DNA of 8,750 nucleotides from Owenweeksia sp. TMED14. GTDB lineage: Bacteria; Bacteroidota; Bacteroidia; Flavobacteriales; Schleiferiaceae. The DNA lies in contig NHBT01000012.1 in the NCBI GenBank assembly GCA_002167805.1, forward strand, positions 74,697 to 83,446. The letters run 5' to 3'. The notes under the pieces are model-generated. The model was not told the DNA's origin, searched no databases, and saw only the letters and a list, made by a program, of their open reading frames with translations. Within the stretch, counting starts at the first letter, position 1; the number at the start of each line of letters is the position of its first letter. Shown here in pieces: positions 1 to 5,949 of the stretch. Position numbers and translations under genes: made by a program.

Positions 1-465
1 GTTTTGGTGGAATTGGGGTATTTGACCAATAGCCAAGAAGAGGACTTTCTCTTAAGTAGCCTGGGTCAAAAGAAAATGGCAAAAGCGATTGCAACATCCT
101 TTGGGTCATATAAAAATCGTCGGGAATCAAATATAAAAGAACAGGAGATAAGACGAGAAGCGAAAAGATTAAAAGATGAAGAAGAAAAGAGAAAAGAAAA
201 CTTAAAACCCGCTTATTTTATACAACTCGCTGTATCTGGGTTAAAGAAGCCTTTAAATGAAAAACCCTTCTCTAATTTGGAAAGAGTATCTATCAAAAAA
301 GAAGGGAGACTCTACCGATACCTACAAGGTGATTATAATTCAAAATCAGAATGCCAAAAAGACTTATTGTTTGCGAAAAAAAATGGCTTCCCTGATGCCT
401 TTATTGTCGCTTTTAAAAATAATGAAAAAATAAGTTTAACTGAAGCCGAGCGCTTAAGTCAATAA
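1..465 (+). CDS. N-acetylmuramoyl-L-alanine amidase, C-terminal part with SPOR-like tail (5' truncated by window)
   Basis: The frame is open from base 1, so the gene starts upstream and only its last 154 codons are visible. The first residues, VLVELGYLTNSQEE followed by LLSSLGQKKMAKAIA, match the end of the Amidase_3 zinc-amidase fold. In that family the Glu of LVE(L/T)GFxSN (E4 here) is the active-site glutamate. Amidase_3 enzymes cut the bond between MurNAc and L-Ala in the periplasm. A very charged, probably helical linker rich in E, K and R follows (about residues 38-68). Then comes a region of about 75 residues (70-145, from YFIQLAVSG through YRYLQGDY to AFIVAFKNNEKISL) that resembles the SPOR-like peptidoglycan-binding tail common on Bacteroidota amidases. 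The gene stops at TAA 17 bp before the MCE gene and probably heads the same operon. The zinc ligands lie outside the window. Confidence 0.88.
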   Translation, partial: VLVELGYLTNSQEEDFLLSSLGQKKMAKAIATSFGSYKNRRESNIKEQEIRREAKRLKDEEEKRKENLKPAYFIQLAVSGLKKPLNEKPFSNLERVSIKKEGRLYRYLQGDYNSKSECQKDLLFAKKNGFPDAFIVAFKNNEKISLTEAERLSQ

Positions 466-482
466 TCGTAACTTGTATAATT

Positions 483-1457
483 ATGTTTTCACGTGAATTT
501 AAAACTGGAGCTGTAGTACTTTTAGCAGCTTTCATTCTCTATTACGGAACTAACTTCCTAAAAGGAAATGATTTCTTTAAAAAAGGTATCGAAGTATATT
601 CGGTTTATGATAAAACTGGCGGGATACTAAAATCTCAAAAGGTTACCATAAATGGTTTTTCAATTGGAAGTGTGATTGATGTATTTCTTCACCCAAACAA
701 TTCGGGGAAAATAGTTGTTAAGTATACTATCGATACTAAGTACCCCATTGCTTCCAATACCGTGGCAGAAATCAAATCATCTGACCTACTCGGAGCTAAG
801 GAAATTGCTCTCCAATTAGGCAATGGAATTGCAATGGTTGAAGATGGAGATACCCTAAAATCGAGTCTTGAAGAATCAATATCGGAAACGATAAATAAGG
901 AAGTATTGCCTGTTAAACTTAAGGCTGAAGAATTATTAGCTAGCATCGACACTGCTATATCAATTTTTACTGGGTTTCTCGGTGGTGACATAGAAATGGA
1001 ATTCAAAGAGTCCATTCATAGTGTTAATAAAAGCCTAACAAATTTGGGCGAGATTACTGAAAATATAAACTTGTATTTAGAGGATAATAAAGACATATTA
1101 AGCTCTGCTACCAAAAATGTCGAAAAAATGACGAATACATTAGAAGAAAATCGAGATGAATTAAATCGTGTATTTAACAATATTGCTGATATATCGGATA
1201 CTATTGCTAAAGCAAAAGCCGGAAGTGCTTTACGATCTTTATCCAAGTCATCCATACGTCTTGACGAAATTTTGAGATCATTAGAAAATGGAGAAGGAAC
1301 CTTAGGAAAATTGGTATCATCTGACTCTCTTTACTATGACATTGATGAAACAGTTCAATCGTTGGATAAGCTTCTACTTGATATTCGAGAACATCCCGAA
1401 AGATATGTTGAAATATCAATCTTTGGGGGTAAAAAATCAAGGAAGAAAAATAAATGA
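483..1457 (+). CDS. MCE/MlaD-family protein with one membrane anchor and helical C-terminus
   Basis: A 324-residue protein. A short N-terminal tail (MFSREFKTG) leads into one membrane segment (about residues 8-25). A single MCE domain follows at about 37-115, seen in GIEVYSVYDKTGGILKSQKV, the GxxIGxV-type turn (NGFSIGSVIDV) and the SSDLLGAKEIALQLG end. Residues 125-300 are long amphipathic helix, ending in GEGTLGKLVSSDSLY and HPERYVEISIFGG, a pattern I know from Bacteroidota MlaD-like proteins. MCE proteins form rings that carry lipids between inner and outer membranes, usually with an MlaE permease and an MlaF ATPase. Neither partner is in the window, so the transport role is inferred. The start follows an A/T-rich leader without a Shine-Dalgarno motif. 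The stop overlaps the next start (ATGA at 1454-1457), which suggests translational coupling to the Fe-S protein gene. Confidence 0.9.
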   Translation: MFSREFKTGAVVLLAAFILYYGTNFLKGNDFFKKGIEVYSVYDKTGGILKSQKVTINGFSIGSVIDVFLHPNNSGKIVVKYTIDTKYPIASNTVAEIKSSDLLGAKEIALQLGNGIAMVEDGDTLKSSLEESISETINKEVLPVKLKAEELLASIDTAISIFTGFLGGDIEMEFKESIHSVNKSLTNLGEITENINLYLEDNKDILSSATKNVEKMTNTLEENRDELNRVFNNIADISDTIAKAKAGSALRSLSKSSIRLDEILRSLENGEGTLGKLVSSDSLYYDIDETVQSLDKLLLDIREHPERYVEISIFGGKKSRKKNK

Positions 1458-2716
1458 TCGAACAGTTTATTTTTACTGCTGTACTTATTACCGGAAGTTT
1501 TATTTTCTGGAAAAAGATTCGGCTTTTAAAAAAAGGCTTATCCCTTGCAAGGCCCAGCGGCAGAAATGATCAAAAGATAAAAAGGTGGAAAACTATGGCT
1601 AGATTAGCATTTGGCCAAGGTAAAATGGGGGCAAGGCCATTATCTGCTTTTTTTCATCTAATCGTTTATCTAGGCTTCGTTATAATTAATATTGAAGTTA
1701 TTGAAATTCTTCTTGACGGTCTTCTAGGGAAGCATCGGATTCTAAAGGACCCCTTAGGTATTTTTTATAATCCAATAATGTCAATTTTTGAGTGGCTTGG
1801 CATCCTTGTAATTATTGCATGTGTAGTATTCTTAATCAGAAGACATTTTGGTAAAATTGAAAGACTGAATCATAAAGAATTGAGGGGCTGGCCACACAGA
1901 GATGCCCTGATAATACTTTATACTGAAATTATCTTGATGTGTGCTCTCCTTGTCATGAATGCATCAGAAGAAGCTGCATTAACTAACTCGGCTCCCTTTT
2001 TCTTTTCAAAAATTCTATCACAAAGCTTTTCCAATATCTCCGTTGAGAATCTTCACTTGATGGAAAAAACATCCTGGTGGGCTCATTTCATAGGGATTAT
2101 GATCTTTTTGAATTATCTGCCATACTCCAAGCATTTCCACATAATTCTCGCATTTCCGAATACTTGGTATTCCAATCTCTCAAAACGAGGCTCAATATCT
2201 CCGATGACTGCAGTAACGAATGAAATAAAAGCCATTATGGACCCTAGTTTTATTCCGGATACAACAAAAAATCCAACAAATTTTGGGGCAAAAGATATCA
2301 GTGATTTACATTTTGCAAACCTTTTAAATGCATATACCTGCACAGAATGCGGCAGATGTACGGATGAATGCCCAGCAAATCAAACCGGTAAATTACTATC
2401 ACCGAGGAAGATAATGATTTCAACAAGGAAAAGAGTTCAAGAAGCTCTTAAAGATCCTGAAAGCCAATCTACTTTGCTTGATAACTACATTAGTCGTGAA
2501 GAACTTTGGGCTTGTACAACTTGTAACGCATGTGTAGAAGCTTGCCCGCTAAACATTGACCCTTTAGACATTATAATTCAAATGAGACAATATTTAGTTA
2601 TGGAGGAGTCATCTGCCCCTGCAAGTTTAAACGTAATGAATACAAACATTGAAAACAACGGTGCGCCTTGGGCTTATTCTCAAGCAGATAGAGGCAACTG
2701 GGTAAATGAAAATTAA
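1454..2716 (+). CDS. Membrane-bound 4Fe-4S dicluster protein, membrane half of a split FadF/HdrD/GlpC-type quinone oxidoreductase
   Basis: A 420-residue protein. The N-terminal half has about five hydrophobic segments (roughly 4-20, 62-90, 104-130, 150-170 and 207-232) and could be a NarI/HdrE-like cytochrome b domain. H68, H211, H227 and H229 lie in or near these helices and are candidate haem ligands. The C-terminal half carries two classic CxxCxxCxxxCP 4Fe-4S motifs, C296/C299/C302/C306 (CTECGRCTDECP) and C354/C357/C360/C364 (CTTCNACVEACP). This arrangement fits the membrane and ferredoxin part of FadF-type ETF:menaquinone oxidoreductases and of HdrDE or GlpC relatives. In those proteins the clusters pass electrons between a CCG-domain module and the quinone pool. 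Here the CCG module is a separate protein two genes on (3151-3942). The start overlaps the MCE stop by 4 bp, and the HAD gene starts 2 bp after this stop. The electron donor is not shown by the sequence. Confidence 0.88.
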   Translation: MIEQFIFTAVLITGSFIFWKKIRLLKKGLSLARPSGRNDQKIKRWKTMARLAFGQGKMGARPLSAFFHLIVYLGFVIINIEVIEILLDGLLGKHRILKDPLGIFYNPIMSIFEWLGILVIIACVVFLIRRHFGKIERLNHKELRGWPHRDALIILYTEIILMCALLVMNASEEAALTNSAPFFFSKILSQSFSNISVENLHLMEKTSWWAHFIGIMIFLNYLPYSKHFHIILAFPNTWYSNLSKRGSISPMTAVTNEIKAIMDPSFIPDTTKNPTNFGAKDISDLHFANLLNAYTCTECGRCTDECPANQTGKLLSPRKIMISTRKRVQEALKDPESQSTLLDNYISREELWACTTCNACVEACPLNIDPLDIIIQMRQYLVMEESSAPASLNVMNTNIENNGAPWAYSQADRGNWVNEN

Positions 2717-2718
2717 AA

Positions 2719-3147
2719 ATGAAAAACTATAAAAAGCTCAAGGAAATATATGTAGATGGTGAAAAAATCAGTCCTGTATTGCCCGAGGATGTGAAAAATT
2801 ATTTGATCGATATCGATGGAACCATATGCGATGATATCCCCAATGAAGAACCTCAAAGAATGAAGACCGCAAAAGTTTACCCCGAGGCTCAGAAAACCAT
2901 TAAGAAATGGTTCGCTGAAGGTCATGTAATCACTTTTTTTACATCTAGGACCGAGGAGCATAGAAAAGTAACAGAGGATTGGTTAAAACAACACAATTTT
3001 CCATTCCACGGAATAATTATGGGAAAACCCAGAGGTGGCAACTACCACTGGATAGATAACCATATCGTGAGGGCAACCCGATATTCTGGAACGTTTAGTG
3101 ATCTCGTAAAAAAGAACGTCAGCATCGAAGTTTTTGAAAATTCATAA
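2719..3147 (+). CDS. Small HAD-superfamily phosphatase-like protein
   Basis: A 142-residue protein with all four HAD motifs: motif I DIDGT (nucleophile D31, acid D33), motif II FFTSR (T75 or S76), motif III lysine in MGKPRGG (K103) and motif IV WIDN (D113). There is little sequence between motifs I and II, so it lacks a large cap domain. It resembles short capsule-biosynthesis or LNS2-like HAD phosphatases. As I recall, close Bacteroidota relatives are often labelled 'phosphoheptose isomerase', but nothing here resembles a SIS-fold isomerase, so that name looks wrong. The substrate is unknown, perhaps a sugar phosphate or nucleotide. The gene sits between the two Fe-S genes with gaps of 2 and 3 bp and is almost certainly cotranscribed. 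Whether it serves the redox complex is not known. Confidence 0.85.
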   Translation: MKNYKKLKEIYVDGEKISPVLPEDVKNYLIDIDGTICDDIPNEEPQRMKTAKVYPEAQKTIKKWFAEGHVITFFTSRTEEHRKVTEDWLKQHNFPFHGIIMGKPRGGNYHWIDNHIVRATRYSGTFSDLVKKNVSIEVFENS

Positions 3148-3150
3148 CAA

Positions 3151-3942
3151 ATGGCTCAATTGACAAATATTCCAACTCTCGCAGAGCTAACCTCAAGAAA
3201 CGAAAAACCAGACGTTTTATTTTGGGTGGGTTGCGCTGGAAGCTTTGATGACCGAGCGAAAAAAATTACAAAAGCATTTGCTAAACTTTTACATCGCGCA
3301 AAAGTCAAATTTGCCGTTTTAGGAGCCGAAGAAAGTTGCTCCGGTGATCCAGCAAGGAGAGCGGGAAATGAATTCCTATACCAAATGCAGGCTCTAGCAA
3401 ATATTGAAACCCTAAATGGATATGAAGTACAACGTATTGTTACCGCATGCCCTCATTGTTTTAATACATTAAAAAATGAATACCCCGAACTCGGAGGGAA
3501 ATATGAAGTCTTCCATCATACCCAATATTTAAAAACTCTTTTAGATGAAGGCAAACTAAAAATAGAAGGTGGATCTTTTAAAGGAAAGCGAGTAGTATTT
3601 CATGACCCTTGTTACCTAGGCCGCGTTAATGGAGAATATGAAGCTCCAAGGAAAGTCTTATCACAGCTTGAATCTGAGCTTATTGAAATGAAGCGTTGTA
3701 AGCAAAAAGGACTTTGCTGTGGGGCAGGAGGTTCGCAAATGTTCAAAGAACCTGAAAAAGGTAAAAAAGACATCAATCTAGAACGTTCAGAAGAGGCCTT
3801 ATCCACTAAACCTCAAATAATAGCAACTAGTTGCCCTTTTTGTAATACCATGATTTCTGACGGTGTAAAACATTTTAATAAAGACTCGGAAGTGAAAGTT
3901 CTTGATATCGCCGAAGCAATTTCTTTAGCAGATGACCTTTGA
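3151..3942 (+). CDS. Soluble (Fe-S)-binding protein with two CCG domains, partner of the membrane dicluster protein
   Basis: A 263-residue protein with two cysteine-rich CCG domains (DUF224/PF02754), as in HdrB/HdrD, GlpC, LldE and FadF. Domain 1 has C28 (WVGCAG), C63 in SCSGDPARRAG and C100/C103 (TACPHC). The usual CC pair is replaced by C63-S64, so this site is degenerate. Domain 2 is complete: C153 (HDPCYLG), C189/C190 (CCGAGG) and C228/C231 (SCPFC). In HdrB-type proteins such cysteines hold non-cubane Fe-S clusters. There is no signal peptide or membrane segment, so it should sit on the cytoplasmic face. With the protein at 1454-2716 it makes up the parts found fused in FadF-type ETF:menaquinone oxidoreductases. 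GlpC-type or lactate-utilisation roles are alternatives. The last 11 bases overlap the next gene. Confidence 0.9.
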   Translation: MAQLTNIPTLAELTSRNEKPDVLFWVGCAGSFDDRAKKITKAFAKLLHRAKVKFAVLGAEESCSGDPARRAGNEFLYQMQALANIETLNGYEVQRIVTACPHCFNTLKNEYPELGGKYEVFHHTQYLKTLLDEGKLKIEGGSFKGKRVVFHDPCYLGRVNGEYEAPRKVLSQLESELIEMKRCKQKGLCCGAGGSQMFKEPEKGKKDINLERSEEALSTKPQIIATSCPFCNTMISDGVKHFNKDSEVKVLDIAEAISLADDL

Positions 3943-4396
3943 ATCAAAAAATTGGAATTCTCTGCCTGACGAATCCAGGTTTTGGTGCTTCTCTGCAAGA
4001 TATCCTTTTGATGATGGTAAGGATGATTTCCTAAAAAATGCATTAAATGAATTATGCTCGTCATGGAAAGCTCATGGTCAACCAATAAAAGCAGGTTTTC
4101 GGGTTGTCGAAAAAAGAGTCATAGCCATTTGTGCTGATGAATCCTCAGCTATTGCTAGTGGATGTTCTATTGATAGCAGAATGAATCTACTAAAAAAAAT
4201 TAATTTAGAATTAAAAGTAGATATTTTTGACCGTTTTCACATTCACGTCAGAGAGAACAGTTCTTCAAAATGGTCAAGTATATCCTTGAAAACGGCTAAA
4301 ACAATGAAATCTGGTGAATTTCTAAATACGGTTGCAAATATGAAAGGAGATTGGAATCCTATTTCAAAAATTAAGGGGTCCTGGTTATGTCCCTAA
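3932..4396 (+). CDS. Conserved Bacteroidota protein of unknown function (family often mislabelled 'ABC transporter ATPase')
   Basis: A 154-residue soluble protein without signal peptide or membrane segment. From memory it matches a Bacteroidota family that databases often call 'ABC transporter ATPase'. Shared features are an N-terminal LPDESRFWCFSARYPF stretch, SSWKAHGQPIKAGF (44-56), the strongly conserved-looking ASGCSIDS (75-82), VDIFDR (96-101) and a C-terminal GSWL. There is no Walker A (GxxxxGKS/T), no ABC signature and no Walker B, so it cannot be an ABC ATPase. C78 in GCSID and H49 could be functional residues, but this is a guess. It starts inside the end of the CCG-protein gene (11-bp overlap), is the last gene of the plus-strand operon and ends 8 bp from a convergent Nudix gene. 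The linkage suggests, but does not prove, a role near the Fe-S complex. Confidence 0.82.
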   Translation: MTFESKNWNSLPDESRFWCFSARYPFDDGKDDFLKNALNELCSSWKAHGQPIKAGFRVVEKRVIAICADESSAIASGCSIDSRMNLLKKINLELKVDIFDRFHIHVRENSSSKWSSISLKTAKTMKSGEFLNTVANMKGDWNPISKIKGSWLCP

Positions 4397-4404
4397 AAGT
4401 CAGT

Positions 4405-4857
4405 TCAAATTTCATAATGCTTTTTTGCATAAATTTTTAATGCCCTTGCAGCCTGCTTTTCAATTTCATAAGTGAATAATTCCTCGCTTAGATTTTCAAG
4501 ATCAACCCAAATAAAGTTTTCTGTATTTTTTTCTGGCGGTTCCAATGACAGTACTGTGGAAAAACGCATTGGCTCAAGAGGCTCAACATGGTAAAAGAAA
4601 GCTTGAACTTGATACCTTTTATCAATTGCTGACTCAACCGGGAAATCATTAAAATAAATATTCTCATTAACACGAATTGAAATTTTGAGCTCTTCCTTAA
4701 ACTCTCTTATCAAAGCATCTTGGAGTCCTTCTCCCCACTCTACCCCACCGCCTGGAAATTTGATTAATGGAATCCCCTTAAATCTCTCAGACGACACCAA
4801 TACCTGCCTAGAATTATTTATTAAGAAACCATAAACTCTTGATGTTCTTAGTTTCAT
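4405..4857 (-). CDS. Nudix hydrolase
   Basis: A 150-residue protein with a near-complete Nudix box at residues 37-59: GGVEWGE, then seven residues to REFKEELKI. G37, E43, R51, E52, E55 and E56 fit GX5EX7REUXEEXGU. The one deviation is K58 where the consensus has Gly. The metal-binding glutamates are all present, so it should hydrolyse a nucleoside diphosphate linked to another group. The substrate cannot be read from the sequence. The N-terminus (RVYGFLINNSRQVLV) and the FIWVDLENL segment are ordinary Nudix-fold strands. There is no signal peptide, so it is cytoplasmic. It is probably the last gene of the minus-strand set, starting 13 bp after the cytochrome gene stop with no Shine-Dalgarno motif. 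It has no obvious link to its lipoprotein neighbours. Confidence 0.88.
   Translation of the reverse strand: MKLRTSRVYGFLINNSRQVLVSSERFKGIPLIKFPGGGVEWGEGLQDALIREFKEELKISIRVNENIYFNDFPVESAIDKRYQVQAFFYHVEPLEPMRFSTVLSLEPPEKNTENFIWVDLENLSEELFTYEIEKQAARALKIYAKKHYEI
4407..4438. terminator. Possible imperfect hairpin at the convergent 3' ends
   Basis: AAATTT (4407-4412) and ATGC (4417-4420) can pair with GCAT (4427-4430) and AAATTT (4431-4436) around a T6 loop, leaving a 4-base bulge (CATA). A short T run ends the right arm. It lies within the last codons of the Nudix gene, just past the stop of the plus-strand operon, where a terminator for that operon would be expected. The stem is A/T-rich and bulged, so this is only a weak candidate. 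Confidence 0.22.
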
Positions 4858-4870
4858 ATAATCAATTTAT

Positions 4871-5344
4871 TCAAAGTTTCAATTTCTTAATCCTGGATAT
4901 AGGTCCAGGGCAATGCTCTGTGTGACATGATATACATGTTGCTAAAGCTGAATTAAACAGTAGAATTTGATCCGAAATTTCTCCATTAATTTCGATTATT
5001 TGCTTTAGCTCTTCTAATTGATCGATGTACGTTTGACTATATATTTCAAAAGATGGTTGAATCTCTTCGATATCTGTTGGCTTATCGGTTGCCATGGATG
5101 AATGGGCAGAAATTATATGATTTAAATCCTTTACGTCAATCGTCCCAGCCTTGAGCTTAAGTTTTATGGTTTCCATATCAAAAACCATTTGACGCATTGT
5201 GGTCGCCATCTCGCTCGGCTGATAAATAGATTCGCGCTCAAGCAAAACGCGAGATTCAGATCTCTGTTCAGAGCATGAGATTAAAAAAAATAAAAAGCTG
5301 AAATAAAGAAAATAAAATGATATCTTTTTCAAAATTCCAAACAC
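4871..5344 (-). CDS. Monohaem c-type cytochrome lipoprotein (C-terminal CxxCH)
   Basis: A 157-residue protein. The N-terminus is a lipoprotein signal: KK, a hydrophobic run at 8-22, then LISC with C24 as the lipidated Cys. The middle is mostly helical and charged. One haem c motif, C137-I-S-C140-H141, lies near the C-terminus and is followed by HCPGPI. A helical protein with the CxxCH near its end recalls the four-helix cytochrome c'/c556 fold, where the other haem ligand, if any, is near the N-terminus. M46, M50 or M53 are candidates (inference). It should be anchored in the envelope facing the periplasm or surface. The chosen start is GTG at 5344, one base after the DUF4920 stop (TAA-A-GTG). 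An internal TTG at 5332 is an alternative and would keep the signal peptide. It probably shares an mRNA with DUF4920. Confidence 0.8.
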   Translation of the reverse strand: MFGILKKISFYFLYFSFLFFLISCSEQRSESRVLLERESIYQPSEMATTMRQMVFDMETIKLKLKAGTIDVKDLNHIISAHSSMATDKPTDIEEIQPSFEIYSQTYIDQLEELKQIIEINGEISDQILLFNSALATCISCHTEHCPGPISRIKKLKL

Positions 5345-5345
5345 T

Positions 5346-5864
5346 TTAATCTTCTAACTGAATAGATTCTTCGTTCATAATTTTCTTCTCTAAGGCAACA
5401 CCTGTAGCCAGTATAGAATAAGAAACTTCAAAAGTGTTAATTGATGCAATGACGGAATCCGACTTTCCTGCATCCGAAGCCTGATGCCTTAACCAATCTA
5501 CATCTAAAGTATCAATTTTCATCGCTCCCTCTACCATCGCAATTTCACCAGTAGCATCCATTGGCACAAAAAAACCATAATCCTTAAACCTAACAAGTGC
5601 GTTTTCCTCATTTCCTAGATCTAATTCCATCCAACAGCCTTTCTTTTGGCATATGGCATTTATCGGTGCTGAAAATGTAGCATAAACAGAATCTTTTCCT
5701 GCTTTCATTTCGTTGATTATTTGATTTATTTCCACAGCTGACGAAACATCAAGTGTGTCTCCAAAATAATAATATCCAAGAGTTGATTCTTCTGAAGCTT
5801 CTGGCGAGGAACAGGATGCAAAAAAAACGGTTAACGTGATAATTATGAGATTGTTATATTTCAT
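5346..5864 (-). CDS. DUF4920 domain lipoprotein
   Basis: A 172-residue protein from the ATG at 5864. This start puts a signal peptide at the N-terminus (MKYNNLIIITLTVFFASC) with C18 as the probable lipidated Cys. An in-frame start at 5933 would bury the signal behind 23 extra residues and is unlikely. The body matches the DUF4920 family: YYYFGDTLD near the N-terminus, C72-x4-C77 in ICQKKGCWMEL, VRFKDYGFFVPMDATG (91-106) and LRHQASDAG (125-133). The C-x4-C pair and H127 look like conserved metal or redox positions, but the function is unknown. A c-type cytochrome lipoprotein is encoded one base downstream, which supports an envelope redox or metal-linked role. This gene is divergent from ilvE, with an 85-bp spacer. 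Confidence 0.83.
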   Translation of the reverse strand: MKYNNLIIITLTVFFASCSSPEASEESTLGYYYFGDTLDVSSAVEINQIINEMKAGKDSVYATFSAPINAICQKKGCWMELDLGNEENALVRFKDYGFFVPMDATGEIAMVEGAMKIDTLDVDWLRHQASDAGKSDSVIASINTFEVSYSILATGVALEKKIMNEESIQLED

Positions 5865-5879
5865 GAGATTTGTTTTATA

Positions 5880-5913
5880 TAAAGGTACACTCTTTCCTTT
5901 GTACATTTGCCAA
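5880..5913 (-). promoter_or_regulatory. Candidate promoter for the DUF4920-cytochrome-Nudix genes
   Basis: Reading the minus strand, TACCTTTA (5887-5880) matches 7 of the 8 positions of the Bacteroidota -7 element TAnnTTTG. A TTG (5913-5911) lies 23 bp upstream, at the long end of accepted spacing. Transcription from here would leave a very short leader before the ATG at 5864. This is weak evidence. Confidence 0.25.
5902..5909 (+). promoter_or_regulatory. Candidate -7 element (TAnnTTTG) for ilvE
   Basis: TACATTTG is an exact match to the Bacteroidota sigma-ABfr -7 consensus TAnnTTTG and lies 40 bp before the ilvE ATG. The nearest upstream TTTG (5869-5872) is 29 bp away, too far for a normal -33 box, so only half of the promoter is supported. 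I see no leader peptide, T-box or attenuator in the spacer. Confidence 0.4.
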
Positions 5914-5949
5914 CCGACTGCAAAGTCATCCAACCCTTGTTTTGAAAAA

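Noticed and set aside
689..1255. Two antisense open frames (108 and 79 codons) across the MCE gene
   Set aside because: They lie wholly opposite a well-supported gene, have no recognisable domain and look like codon-bias shadows.
2719..3147. Phosphoheptose isomerase (GmhA) as the identity of the HAD gene
   Set aside because: The four HAD motifs are explicit and there is no SIS-domain signature, so the isomerase name is unsupported.
3813..4085. A 90-codon antisense frame over the junction of the CCG-protein and unknown-protein genes
   Set aside because: Both sense genes are strongly supported, and the antisense product has no family features.
5865..5933. N-terminal extension of the DUF4920 protein by 23 codons
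   Set aside because: It would place the lipoprotein signal peptide internally; the ATG at 5864 starts directly at the signal.
5836..5949. N-terminal extension of ilvE by 38 codons
   Set aside because: The extra residues match nothing in the aminotransferase family and overlap the divergent DUF4920 start; the ATG at 5950 gives the normal length.
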